A DNA stretch of 42,146 bases. Origin: Phaeoceros laevis (taxonomy: Eukaryota; Anthocerotophyta; Anthocerotopsida; Notothyladales). The translations under genes and the position numbers were made by a program. The notes beneath the pieces were generated by a model that worked only from the letters and a program-made list of their open reading frames with translations, made no database searches and was not told the DNA's origin. The DNA is taken from positions 53,225 through 95,370 of the forward strand of contig JBNGIQ010009189.1 of the NCBI GenBank assembly GCA_049999765.1. Direction: 5' to 3'. This document shows positions 13,563 to 24,876 of the stretch, piece by piece; the stretch's first letter is position 1; every line of letters starts with the position of its first letter.

Positions 13563-14038
13563 TTAGGCCGAGTTCACATATCACCCCACCCCTAGGCCGT
13601 TTAGGGGTGTGACTAGGACGCGAGGATGTGTTTGAGGGTTTGGGGGTGGGGTGGTGCTTTCATACTAGGTTTTTTGACCGTGCCATTGAACTGCCATTCT
13701 TTCCCGGGTTGCCACTGGTTCCATTCCGAGATCAATGTCGGGGCTGACCATACTGGCCTGGTTCCATTGTCGCCATTACTCGGCCAGCCTTCTTGACCCG
13801 TTCGCGGGGGACCTACAACTGCTTATGTGGCACGACATCGTTGGCCGTAAGACGTTCGGGGCGACCATGAGAGAGAAGAGGGTCACTTCGAGTGACCCTC
13901 TTCTCTCTCCACATTTGGGTGCAGGATGTGGCGCCCACGTCACTTGAAGGTTTCTCCGGTTGGTTTCGCATAGCGGCGCTCTCCGCCAATCCGCGCGTGC
14001 TGACTGTGTTTGGGGGGCTGTATGTGAAACGGCCCTTA

Positions 14039-16190
14039 GTGGCCTAACGTTTTACCTAGTGGGCCTTAGTCACCTGCCGTTTTTGCATATTTTTCCATTT
14101 GTCAAACTCACATTTTGGAAGCAGTCTTTCGACTTCTCACACATGTGGCACAAGGAACTAATATGGCTTTGACCTGCAATCAGCCCGCCGCTCCCCACCC
14201 TGCTGGTCCCTGGTCCATTGCAAAGCTCCAAATAAAATGCCTTCCGTTCTAATTTGAAATTTCCTACCACAACTTAGTGGAAGAGATATTTGCAAACACT
14301 AAGGTGAATGCTGCTTTATTGCATGATTGTTTAGGTAAGTACAGTAGGAAGAGGGTGTTCCATGCCGGAGAACTCTCTCTCTAAGTCTTTCTGTATTTCT
14401 AAGACTCGTTGGGTTTGGGACTTCTATTACCTTAATTAATAGATATTTAGTTTTGAATAACAATTTTATTTAGTTTCTATGGAAAAGCCCTAAATTATCC
14501 GGGAACAAAGCGTCTCTTGGCCCTATGTAACTTGTGCAGTTGTCTTGGCTTCCGCTAAACTTTTGCCTTCTCTTTGCAAACTCTGCAGAGTTCAATGAGA
14601 TATGAGAATGTGCCTTGGAAAGAGAATCATATGAAGATTGGCATATCATGGACAAAAAATATTCCTATCTATAGAGGGATTATTTGTGAATTAGTACTTT
14701 GAAAGTCAAAGCAAGGAGATATATTTCGTTCAAAAACATGGGTTGTGCGGCGTCTAAGGATCCCAATACTAAAACTGCTACCCCAGATAGATGGGCATGT
14801 TGCAGAAGAAGAAGGCATTGGGGTGATGATCCTGCACACGAGGGTATGAAACCGATCCAAATGCCTATCTATGCTAAACCAATTCAGGATGCCAGCCAAT
14901 CATATCCCCATGAGGGAGCATAGATTTAGTCCATCATTTTAAAGCCACATAATAAATATGGTGACTTCTTTTAATATATAGTATAACCTTATTGGACATG
15001 GCTTTGGAAGGACTTTCACACAAAGCCAAATGTACCCCAATAACCCTCTCTTACAACAATCAGAGCAGTCGCTAAGATCATTAGTAAAGTGAATTTCAAG
15101 AGGAAAGAATGGAAATTTGCAATATGATTGCTCGACTTCATGGCACAAAAGTCCACAGAGCTAGGCTGTGGAAGTTTTTGCTCCTCTTTGGATGAAATTA
15201 ACTTGAGGCAAACCTAAATATTGTCGTAAGACCCAATGAAGCATAATCTAGAAGTAAATCTTTACCTGCTTTGGGAATTATATCTCCAAACTTAGATTCA
15301 TGACATCAAAATTGAAGAATTGAAAGTGTTGGTTTTTTTATTATGATGCTCCATGACCCAATATGTCTTATGGACATAGAATTTCAGAAGCATAGACAAA
15401 AGGTCCTTAAAAGGGAAGCTACTTGATAGACATTTGCAAAAGAGCATATTGTGTTATATTTTTGTCTAACCAATTGATCACCTTTGTTGTGATGTTTTAT
15501 ATATCCACATACATATACACAATGTATTCTTTGGGAATTTAAATGCAACATGACATGTCATATAGTTTATATAGAAAATCTTGAATCCAAGTTACGATAA
15601 GGTAGATCACGTATATCATTTCATAACATAAAAATCTTACATGGTTCATCTCCATGCTAAGTTTGGCAAATAGATGGTTGTAAGGTGGAAGAGGTTTCAA
15701 GCTTATTAAAGTCACAAAATGATTTAAAAGAACACGTTAAAATGGTAGAGCTTTGATAGCTTGACATCTAACTTGGAGTAGCAAGAGAACTAATATAATG
15801 TTTATTTCTCAAACTAAGTAGTAACATGAAATATACTAATATAGAAGAATAGCTTATCAAAGAGTAAACACAAATACAACTGTACAACATAGCACTGAAT
15901 TATAATTGTAAAGGTTAATTTGCTTTACATTGTTACAAGTTCCAACTTACAAATACAATAGCTATAACTAAGTTAGTTGCTATATCTTCCATTCTTAAAG
16001 TTTTGGAAATTATTTGAGAAATATGCAAAATGAAGGTAAGGCTTACATCTATGTAGTTGTTAAACCTTATAACTCAGTATATCTAAAAATATTTATGTGA
16101 GTAATAGATTTAGTTGCTATTCCATCATTGAAGTTTCCCATCATTGAAGTTGCATAGAATTATACAGCTTTACAAAAAATAAAAATTATT
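14039..16190. other. AT-rich intergenic island
   Basis: From about 14400 the base composition drops to clearly AT-rich, unlike the gene-bearing flanks. Many short A/T runs and ATATAT-like words occur, and nearly every frame is closed by stops. I recognise no plastid or mitochondrial gene in it. The only frame of note is the short one at 14738-14923, listed separately. The island ends at a SINE-like sequence just before RPF2. Confidence 0.6.
14738..14923 (+). CDS. Hypothetical 61-residue ORF with a myristoylation-like start
   Basis: The frame starts MGCAASKD, which fits the N-myristoylation pattern MGxxxS/T with an adjacent palmitoylatable Cys, as in several membrane-anchored plant kinases. 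The rest includes WACCRRRRHW and no known domain. It is shorter than any family I know with this start. It sits in an AT-rich island otherwise full of stops and could be chance or a relic first exon. No splice partner was found. Confidence 0.2.
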   Translation: MGCAASKDPNTKTATPDRWACCRRRRHWGDDPAHEGMKPIQMPIYAKPIQDASQSYPHEGA

Positions 16191-16455
16191 AATTTGGGAG
16201 GTGTCACTAGTCATGAGTAGGATCAGACTCCTCATTACACCTTGCTCTAGGCCATATGATCTGAAGAAATAGTACACATCAAGGTGTGTGGTATTCTGTT
16301 GAATCTATTCCTATAATTCTATGGATGAAGGTCTAAAAAGTTCAAACCCTATAGAACCACTTGATTAGTCTAGGACCTCCGGGTTCAAACTCAAACCTTT
16401 CCCCGGATGTCAAGCAGGAAAGACACACCTACCGTCAGATTATCAGATTGGGAAT
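16190..16455 (-). repeat. Possible tRNA-derived SINE-like sequence
   Basis: On the minus strand the head contains TAATCTGACGGTAGG (16442-16428), resembling a tRNA A-box. About 37 bp further is AGTTTGAACCC (16391-16381), resembling a B-box. The body continues about 200 bp to an A/T-rich tract near 16190. The spacing suits an RNA polymerase III promoter inside a tRNA-related SINE. The box matches are imperfect and I found no target duplication. Confidence 0.35.
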
Positions 16456-16531
16456 TGCAAGGGTTAGGTGGTTAGGTCAGGGGTGCAATCTATAATAGCA
16501 GGTAACAAGCCGCAAGCGCTCGATAGTCATC

Positions 16532-17930
16532 ATGCTTCGCATTGTGAAGCCGAAGAACAAGCGAGTAGCGCGTGTCTTGGAGAAACGAGCTCCGAAGCTT
16601 GACGAAAATGTCAAGAAGTTGATGCTGCTTCATGGCAGCAAGATAAGCAACACGTTGAGAGGGGTTCTGTCGGACCTGCATCACCTCAAGAAGAGCGGTG
16701 GCAACTCCATCAAATTCTCGAGGGAAAACGGCGATGTGCGGCCGTTTGAAGGAGGGGGTGAGACGACCCTTGAATTCATGTCTCAGAAGACGGACTGCAG
16801 CTTGTTTGCGGTACGATCTTCTGAATTTTGCTGGGCTTCTGAGCTGGATTTACTCTTAGATGCGCATCTAACAGCTACTCACCCGAACATTGCTGCAGTT
16901 CGCAACTCACTCCAAGAAGCGACCAGATAACCTAGTCCTAGGCAGGATGTTTGACCACCACATGTACGACATGGTTGAGGTTGGAGTTGAGAACTACAAG
17001 TCTATTCAATCGCTGGGTGGTGGCAGAAAGGATGCACCCCAAGAAGGGTCAAAACCCTGCTTCGTTTTTGTAGGGGAAGCATTTGAGGCAGACGAAAAAT
17101 TTCGCCAATTGAAGGAGATTCTTGTGGACTTCTTCCGTGGGGAGGTGGTGGAAACTATCAATCTATATGGTCTTGATCGAGTGTTTGTTTGCGTTGCAGG
17201 GAAAGACAAGGTACGGTTTGCTATTTTTGTTTCAACAGATTCTAGTCGGTTTCCTACATGTGAACGTGTGGTGATGTTCACGGAGGAGTTGTCATGGTTC
17301 TTTATGACAGGTTCTGTTGAGACATTGTGCTATCGTCCATAAAGCATCTGCATCGGGATCTGAAGTTCCGCAAATGGACCTGGTAGAAACAGGTCCAGCC
17401 TTTGACATGGTACTTAGGCGAAACCGTGTACCTAGTGAGGATCTAAGGAAGGTGGCAATGAAAAGTGGAACGAAGTCTGCAAAGAAGAAGGTGAGATACG
17501 TCTGGTGGCCTGTTTCTGGAGTTCGCTCCTGCATGTCTTTGTGCAGTGCCCGACTCGGGCTTAAGGGTGTGTGTTACATGGCTGGTTTGGGGATGGATTA
17601 CAATTTCGATGATTACCGTTTGTGCAGGTGAAAAACGTGAGTGGGGATCTTCTGGCTGGAAAGGTTGGGCGAATCTATATGCCGAAGCAAGAGGTAATGC
17701 ACTCAAACTTAGTCAGCTGAAGCTCTGTGTCACCTTCACAAGTCATTCTATGAGTTGTGGATGACAATCGTTGCCCACTTGCATTGCAGGTTGAAGGGAT
17801 GCCTCTCTCCAAAATGAAGGGCCTGAAAAGGGAACGTAGAGAAGCTGCTGCTGCGAAGGCAGCAACCCCGAAAACATCAGAGAATGGAGGCGCGGACGAA
17901 ACCAAGGCAAAAAAACCACGAGCTGACTGA
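16532..17930 (+). CDS. RPF2: Ribosome biogenesis factor RPF2 (Brix domain), five exons
   Basis: RPF2 acts with RRS1 to bring the 5S RNP into the pre-60S particle in the nucleolus. Exons are 16532-16810, 16899-17210, 17311-17490, 17628-17693 and 17790-17930, giving 325 residues in one open frame. The start MLRIVKPKNKRVARVLEKRAPK matches the family opening. The Brix domain follows (KISNTLRGVLSDLHHLKK, then KKRPDNLVLGRMFDHHMYDMVEVGVE). Conserved C-terminal blocks are present (GPAFDMVLRR, GRIYMPKQE, KMKGLKRERREAAA), and the tail is Lys/Ala-rich as expected of a nucleolar protein. All introns are GT-AG and about 88-137 bp. A SINE-like repeat ends about 75 bp upstream, so the promoter may be unusually short or partly repeat-derived. 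Confidence 0.95.
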
Positions 17931-18495
17931 GGGCTTTCATGTGGGTTGTAAATTACTTCTAGATAGCATTCCTGTGGGAGCCTTAAATTTCCGCAGTGGC
18001 ACTATGCCGAAGGCGTTCGGACTTGTTTCAACAAGTAACAATTTTGCACTTACTACTCGAGTTATTGGTGGGCTCCATGCTGAGGGCTCTTGTTCTTCTC
18101 ACTCTTTCGGTTCTATTTTCATCAGCACTTGCAATGACAGGCTCCAAAAAATTTGGCACCTCCAGTTTCCAGCTACACAAAGGCATGCATATTCGCCTGT
18201 GTGGTAACTTTTTAAGCCAAACGGTCGATGGTAGGGCAATGCTCACTTCCTTCAGTCGAGTTGGGGTAGGAGCAGTCACATGCCCGAGAAGCCAACTCCA
18301 TCAGACGGGGAACTTGCCACAAGGCAACAGCATTGCACCCGGCAACGCTGGAAAGGAGAACTCCATCCCAAAATCCGAATTGCCGAAAGCAATTAAATAC
18401 TAGGGCTCATAATAACCTCATCGTCGACGGCTCTTTCAGTCCGGCAACAGAGTCTTTCAAGCATCAGGAGAACGAAGTGGCAGTCGCGTGCCATC
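17931..18495. other. Intergenic between RPF2 and PRP19
   Basis: The genes are in tandem, 565 bp apart. This span should contain the RPF2 3' end and the PRP19 promoter. Open frames here (for example 17996-18403) show no motif. Confidence 0.4.
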
Positions 18496-21400
18496 ATGTT
18501 TTGTGCAAGTGCGTTCTTCCTACCTGCCCTCGTGTCAGTTGCTCGTTCGCCCTGTCGTCACGGTTTGCTTACGCCACTAACTGCTGGACTTGAGTGGAGC
18601 TAGTCTCCGGACTTACCCCTGAGGAGCCCGTGGTATCAAAAAAATCTGGACTGCTTTTTGAGAGGAGATTGATCGAGAAACACCTTGCCGTAAGTTGGTG
18701 CAGCTATTTCCACAGTTAAAAAGTGGCAATGACTTTTCTGTTCGACTAATACGTAGCGAGCTCAATCAAGTTTTCTTCTGGCAGAGTCGACATTCGTGTT
18801 TCTGGTGGAGTGGTCGTTAACTTGCATGCTGCCTGGATAATATCTATTATTGTTGGTAATTGTGAGGTACTTGTTTCGGTTGCAACTCCTGGAACTCATG
18901 CCTGTTGTTTTAATACTAGGACCATGGAACCTGCCCAGTCACAAAAGAAGCTCTGACATCAGAAGATCTTATGCCTGTATTGACCAATAAGGTACGGCAT
19001 TAATGCTTTTAGAGGATGGCGCTTGTGCCAGTTGATAGATTTGGATGTTTTGTTTGACCGCTTAACAATAGGTATGCTGAAGTATTGATTCGGCAGCAAC
19101 TTGGTTCGTTTTTGCAGGCTGTGAAGCCAAGGCCTCTGCAAGCTGCAAGCATACCTGGAATGCTTGGCCTTTTTCAGAATGTGAGCATTAAAAATATCCT
19201 GTAGTTCATCGCAATTTTTACAGCATGAACACGGTCTTTGTAAAGTGTGCATTTGTCATAAACCATGATGGCTCTGAGTTAACAGGAATGGGACACAGTG
19301 GTTTTGTCGAATTATGCGCTTGAGCAGCAGTTGCACACTGCACGTCAGGAGCTGAGTCATGCCTTGTACCAGGTACTGACTTCTACATATGGATAAGACT
19401 CTTCTTGTTTGTGGGATATTGACCTAATGTGGAGCCTTGCAGCATGACGCTGCTTGCAGAGTTATTGCCAGATTGAAAAAAGAAAGGGATGAGGCAAGAG
19501 GGTTGCTTCTTCAGGCTGAGAGGCACCTTCCAGCTTCTTTATCCTCTGCACCCACCGGTGTCGTACCGACGACCACAAGCAATGGAAAGAGGGGTTAGTA
19601 GCCAAAACAATAACCTGTTGGTGGATACCATCTTTGTGGTAGGCATAGTACTGGAACATACTGCGTCCTTGCAGCGTTGCATTGTGTCATGTATGGGTCT
19701 CCAGTTCAGTGTTTCACTTCATCTGAATCATGTAGTATCCTTACATCTTATATCTCAATCCACAGCTCTCGAGTCAGATACACAGCCTGCTAATCTAGGA
19801 AAGAAAGCCAGGCAAGGGATTACAACAGATATAATTAAGGAGCTCACCGAGTGCAATGCAAGGCTGTCTGGTCAACGTAAAAGGCGGCAGGTTGACCAGA
19901 TGCACAGTGATGCAATTTCAAAGTTCTCACTATTGAGCGTGCTTATCCAATTGGGATCTACCATGTTCATTGTGGGACTCTTGTCTGCTTCTTACTCTGC
20001 AGATTGCCTCGTCCTTAGCTACGTCAGAGTCACTGGAGACGTATACTCAGATTTCAAGCCATCCCCTTCATAAGACTGTCAAACCAGGAGTACTATCTAT
20101 TGATATTCATCCTTCGAAGGTAAAACTCCTGATAGCTGATGCACCAGTTCAATACTAGCAGGCTCTCCCGTGGCCTCTGCCCCTTTGTAACCCGTGCTTG
20201 CGTTTTTGGCTGTTTCAGGATCTTATATTGACTGGAGGGATGGATTCAAATGCTGTGGTGTTTGATCGCACAGCTGGACAGATCTTGGCCACTTTGTCTG
20301 AACATACCAAAAGGGTAAAGATTCAAACACTATTCAGCCTATATGCAACAGTCTAAATGAAGCAGCAGTTATCAGAGGGTAACTCATTGTAGCAGAGCGG
20401 AAGGACAATGCTTAGGAATACAGTGCCAGCATCTCCCTGTTTCCATGACTTCAAGTGCGTTCTTTTGTTTTCATCCTGGTTCCTTGTGAGCTGGGCCGCA
20501 GGTTACCGGTGTCAAATTTGTCCCAAGGGACGACCTCGTGATCACAAGCTCTGCTGATCAGGTATGTGCATGTCAAGGTTCTTCTTGCATTGAACAGCTC
20601 TTGCAGCTATATTAATGGTGTAGATGTTCTCTAGACCGTCAAGATCTGGCAAGGCAAGGAGAACGGGTCATATGAATGCAAGCACACGTTGAAAGATCAC
20701 ACACAAGAGGTAAGACGGTGGTTGGAGTTGAATTTTTTTTTCTAGTGAGGAACAAATCTGTGGATGGTGTAGTGTCAAGGCCCAAAACCCTCCTGGGCTG
20801 GCAGGAAGAGCAGAAGCTCTTTATCTCACCTGTAATTGAAGAGTAGGATAGGCTGGAGTTGGATATCTGGAGTGAATAGTAAATATGATTGTTGACTGCG
20901 CAGGTCCGGGCTGTCACAGTACATGCGACACACAATTACTTCGTAACAGCATCAGCAGATAAGACTTGGGGGTTTTATGACCTGTCATCTGGTCTTTGCC
21001 TGGCTCAGGTGGTTAGATGTGCCTTGGTATTATGTTCTCGCTCTCTTTAGCTGGCATCTTACGAGCTTGCCTCATCCATCTATTGCTGCTGAACTTGCAG
21101 GTGAGTGAGCCTTCAGTCCAGGACGGGTATACATCAGCAGCTTTTCATCCTGATGGGCTTATTTTGGGCACTGGAACTGCAGAATCACTTGTGCGCATTT
21201 GGGATGTAAAATCACAGGCATGTTGAAAATTCACTCCTATTCTGGTCTGATATAACTTGAAGCTGGACAAATGTATTGTATAGTAGTAGCGTTTTACATG
21301 GAGATGGACTGTTGGCATTGAATTGAACTAGGATAGGTTGTGCTTTATACTGACCGTCGTTTGAGGGGTATTCACAGTCAAACGTTGCAAAGTTTGAGGG

Positions 21401-22248
21401 TCACAAGGGGCCCGTTACAGACATTTCCTTCTCAGAGAACGGCTACTTTCTTGCAGTGAGTCCCCAGACACGTAGACTGGCTTCACCCTGTGCTGGGTAT
21501 TAGTGTAACAGTATTGAGTTTGGGAGCATTGACGCAGCTTGGAAATTCTCTGGTGCAGACTTCTGCTGTTGACGGTGTAAGATTGTGGGACTTGCGCAAG
21601 CTTAAAAACTTTCGTTCCTTTTCACCCTATGATTCAAATACCCCCACAAATACAGGTATTGGTGTTCGGCCTGAGGTTACTGTCACGGCTGCTCTGAGTT
21701 GGGAGTAATTGCTAGATTTTTTTTAGATTTTGCATGGATCACATTTGACATAGTATTCACTCCTGACCACCCCTTTCTATTGCACTTGATGTTTGGCATC
21801 ACCTCGTGTTCGTCATATGTTGTATGCAGTCGAGTTTGACTTCAGTGGAAGTTACCTTGCAATCGGTGGGTCGGACGTAAGGTAGGGCAGTTGTAAGCTT
21901 CTGCTCCATCTATTGTACCCTAATCATAGCTCCTCTGTCCCCTACTAATAGTTCTCTACGAGGTTGGCATTCTCAGGGTATTCCAAGTTGCGAGTGTGAA
22001 GCAAGAGTGGAATGTCGTCAAGACGTTCCCAGATGTCTCGGGGACAGGTGTGGGCTTGGACTTGTGGGATTTTTATGTATGTGATTTTCAAGGGTTACAG
22101 CTCTATATGGGTCTCAAGCCTGTATCCATTTTCTGCAGGGAAAATTATGTGTGTTCGGTTTGGGCCGGATGCATCCTATTTGGCAGTTGGAACGAATGAT
22201 CGACAATTACGCATATTTGGAGCTGCATCAGCTGCTGCAGAGTCGTAG
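18496..22248 (+). CDS. PRP19: Pre-mRNA-processing factor 19 (U-box E3 ligase, WD40), 18 exons
   Basis: Scaffold and ubiquitin ligase of the spliceosomal NineTeen complex (MAC3 in plants). The first exon is only 13 bp (18496-18508); it joins 18604-18689 to read [20 protein letters not shown], the start of the U-box. Further exons are 18920-18991, 19118-19180, 19286-19372, 19443-19593, 19766-19890, 20003-20119, 20219-20314, 20502-20561, 20635-20709, 20904-21008, 21101-21217, 21378-21455, 21559-21655, 21830-21881, 21977-22047 and 22139-22248. They total 524 residues, the usual plant length. The order is U-box, tetramerisation coiled coil ([20 protein letters not shown]), a linker, then seven WD40 repeats ([15 protein letters not shown]). 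The intron after exon 13 starts GC at 21218, not GT. No residue expected for E2 binding is obviously missing. Confidence 0.96.
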
Positions 22249-23045
22249 GTAGATGTTGTATGATGCATTCTCGGCAGGTTCACAGGACTGAGAATGGAGA
22301 ATGATCTGGGGCGGTAAGAGGCTTGACTAGTCAATGGGCACCCTCTTTATCTTGGAGCCTGAGGTTCATGCCTGTTCACTGTTTGGTGGGTGGGCAGCAT
22401 TTCCACAAACAATGAAGGATATGTCGAGTACATGAATTAGAATTGGCTGCCGCTTTTCGTAGGTAACCTCTCAATCACTCATTTTCAGTTGCTGTGCTGC
22501 GGGGTCCCAATCGATTGTGCCTGTATGGAACCACACTGGGAAAGCGTCCCACGACTCTGTTGTGAGGGACGACAGACTCCGGCGACGTGCAACCTTCCGA
22601 CAGTCGGACCTTTCTCATAGCTTTCTAGTTACCTCGGCCGTCCAGGGAGGCGCTGTGAGGATCCACTCCGAACTCCAGCTCCTTCTCCCACTTCGAATTG
22701 TCCACATTCCACATCACGAAACTGACCTTGCATCTGGAGATGGCCTCGAGGGTGCATCAACCCCCCTTCTAAGCGTGTCCTTCCTACGGAAATGCCTGTG
22801 CACTGGGATTTTTCCAGCTATCCTTCATTCCTTGTATGTTCACGGACTTATGACAAGTACCCTACCTGACGGTATTTCCAGCTTCGTGGTGAACACGATG
22901 CAAGGAGTATGATAATCTTTACATGAAAACCAAGGGAGATTGATTCAAAATGCAGCTGCCGGCCTTAGTAACAAGCTCTTCTCCCTCTATTTATTTCTTA
23001 TCACACAATGTTAGCAACCCAAAACGAAAGACTGGACCATATCTA
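22249..23045. other. Convergent intergenic region, PRP19 / COX10
   Basis: The 3' ends of PRP19 (+) and COX10 (-) face each other. The plus-strand frame 22517-22912 (131 codons) has no recognisable domain and could be chance. I see no other structure. Confidence 0.4.
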
Positions 23046-24876
23046 TTAGGATCTGTAAGGCTCATCAGGGAATGGCAAAAAAGGGAAGGGGGCAATAGAT
23101 ACAAATGCAATAGGAGGCCGTCGAATCATCTTCTTCCTCATGGAGTCCTGCTTCTCAACCCTTACAGCTTGAGGTTCCTTGCTCTGAGGTTGTCTTCTCC
23201 TACTGGTGTCCACAGAGAGCTCAGTACCTAATTTTGAGGAGTTGGCACTTCGGTTGGGTACGCGGTGGATGACCATAGAGGACATAAAAAGGGGAAGGTA
23301 CAAGAGGCTAGACAAAAACAATCTGCGAGCTGTGTGTGTCGAGGGCTGAATATAGAACAGAGCAGCCAATAACCCCATTCCAGCCGTCAACATAGACGCC
23401 TCCACTGTGAAGTACTTAGACGTGGTTCCCACTGCACAAGCAATCACCCAATCCTGATTTCGGTGCCTGACGAGGAAACCAAACGCAAGACTTGGAAGGG
23501 GTAAAAGGCACTCACAGTGGTAGGCAACAAAACCAAGTGGAAGAAGATACACGCAATTTCGAAGCGCTACGAGAGATGTCCTCCGTCCTGCGCTATCAAA
23601 AAGCGACAGCATCTTGTACCTGCACAGAACAGGTAGCTACTCAATTAAGCGAAGCTCGGTGGTCCAGCATACTAGCGAACCACATTTGAAGCCATTTCAC
23701 CTACCCTCCAGAGACATAGTCATTCCTACAAAGGTATGCCAAGGCCATAAAATGTGGGATCTGCCAAAAATACAAGGCAGCTGCAAGAATCCAACTGGAA
23801 GGATCCAGGTCCCCAGATGCGGCTGCCCACCTGCAGCAATCAAGTGACACACAGACGCAGGGCCCCTTAGCCGACTCCAAACAACAGGTGGCCCGGAAGA
23901 TATGCATAGCTTGTGTGTGTAGAACTGGGACCTGGCTGTGGGAGTTACCCCATGAGAGGAGGGATGGCACCAACCACTGCCCCCACCCAGCTGTTGACAG
24001 GATGGATCTGCTTCAACGGGGTGTAGGCGAGAGTGTAAAGAGCCACATTAGCAGCCCCTAATGTTGCAGTGAGCACATTAGTCTGCAATACATGCATTCC
24101 CCTGGTTACCATCAGGCAGTATTTCACACTGCGGAAGACTTCTGAAATAAAGGCCACCAGCATGGCAAAGTTCGAAAGATTTAAAAACGGACAGCAACCT
24201 TGCAGGCTAGAATCATGACACCGGTTGTCCCTACGCCAGCTGCCCACAGTACAGCATGAGGAATGCTTAAACGCCCTGAAGGTAGAGGTCTTCGCATAGT
24301 CCGCTTCATCTTCGCATCGTTGGTGACTTCCATAACCTGCAAAATTGCACGTCCGAAGCAAGGTCAAGACATCGTACCAGTAAAACTGAAAAGTCTGGAC
24401 ATTGTAAGAATAGTCACCTGATTAAAAGCGTTGGCCGATGCAGCTGCCATCAGCGTGCCAGCGGTGGTCCAAGCAAGGCCTGTCCATTCTACTACCTCTC
24501 CGCTTCCCATTACAAACCCCACTCCAGCAGTTGACACCACCAGCATACTACACCCGTCTTATACAATTCCGGTCAGCTCTCCAGCCAGGTATCCGAATTG
24601 CCTCTCTGCTGCTCCACTGCTGCAAACGAATCTACAGCAGGTAGGTCTGTGATAGAGGCAGTCTCACCTGAGGCGAGCCTTGGAGAGCTCCCAGTAACAC
24701 TGTCCATAGTAGCGAATTGCCTCAGCCAGAGGCCTGGAGGAGGAAGTCAGTGTCTCTGGTCCTGGGGCTGCTGCTAGGGTCGCAGTAGCAGCAGAAGCGC
24801 AACCACGATGCACAGCCTGGGCCAAGGGACCGCCACCTCTCCTGGCCACCAGTGCCCTGGCCACTGCCGCCAGCAT
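23046..24876 (-). CDS. COX10: Protoheme IX farnesyltransferase (heme O synthase), seven exons
   Basis: Attaches a farnesyl group to heme B to make heme O, the first step of heme A synthesis for cytochrome c oxidase, in the mitochondrial inner membrane. Minus-strand exons are 24876-24668, 24547-24418, 24336-24199, 24082-23949, 23830-23705, 23619-23516 and 23431-23046, totalling 408 residues with consistent phases. The N-terminus ([15 protein letters not shown]...) is Arg/Ala-rich like a mitochondrial presequence. The UbiA-family core shows [15 protein letters not shown], the first Asp-rich prenyl-diphosphate motif in [18 protein letters not shown], then [43 protein letters not shown] and YKMLSLFD. 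Several hydrophobic helices follow. The C-terminal tail after MVIHRVPN is a basic extension of about 65 residues with no recognised motif. It is divergent from ING. Confidence 0.95.

Larger units (their letters stand above)
12791..14035. mobile_element. PIF/Harbinger-type foldback element with ~470-bp terminal inverted repeats
   Basis: The left arm (12791-13271) and right arm (13566-14035) are near-perfect reverse complements, including shared words on both sides of the 19-bp hairpins. The ends read GGGCCGTTTCACATACAG at 12791 and its complement finishing at 14035. The trinucleotide TTA directly flanks both ends (12788-12790 and 14036-14038). A 3-bp TTA/TAA target duplication with termini beginning GG is the hallmark of PIF/Harbinger and Tourist-like elements. 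No transposase-like frame is present, so the element is non-autonomous. The arms differ by a few indels and substitutions, for example near 13015 versus 13800, so the insertion is not brand new. A second, smaller element interrupts the centre. Confidence 0.88.

Noticed and set aside
14039-16190. Organelle-derived insertion (NUMT or NUPT) as the source of the AT-rich island
   Set aside because: No plastid or mitochondrial gene, rRNA or tRNA sequence could be recognised by eye; left open as a search item only.
19891-20002. Read-through of PRP19 exon 7 into the following open frame
   Set aside because: The frame stays open by chance; the family sequence resumes exactly at the AG acceptor at 20002, and the intervening hydrophobic stretch has no counterpart in PRP19.
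22517-22912. 131-codon plus-strand frame between PRP19 and COX10
   Set aside because: No domain, no conserved motif and no splice partner; consistent with chance in a convergent 3' region.
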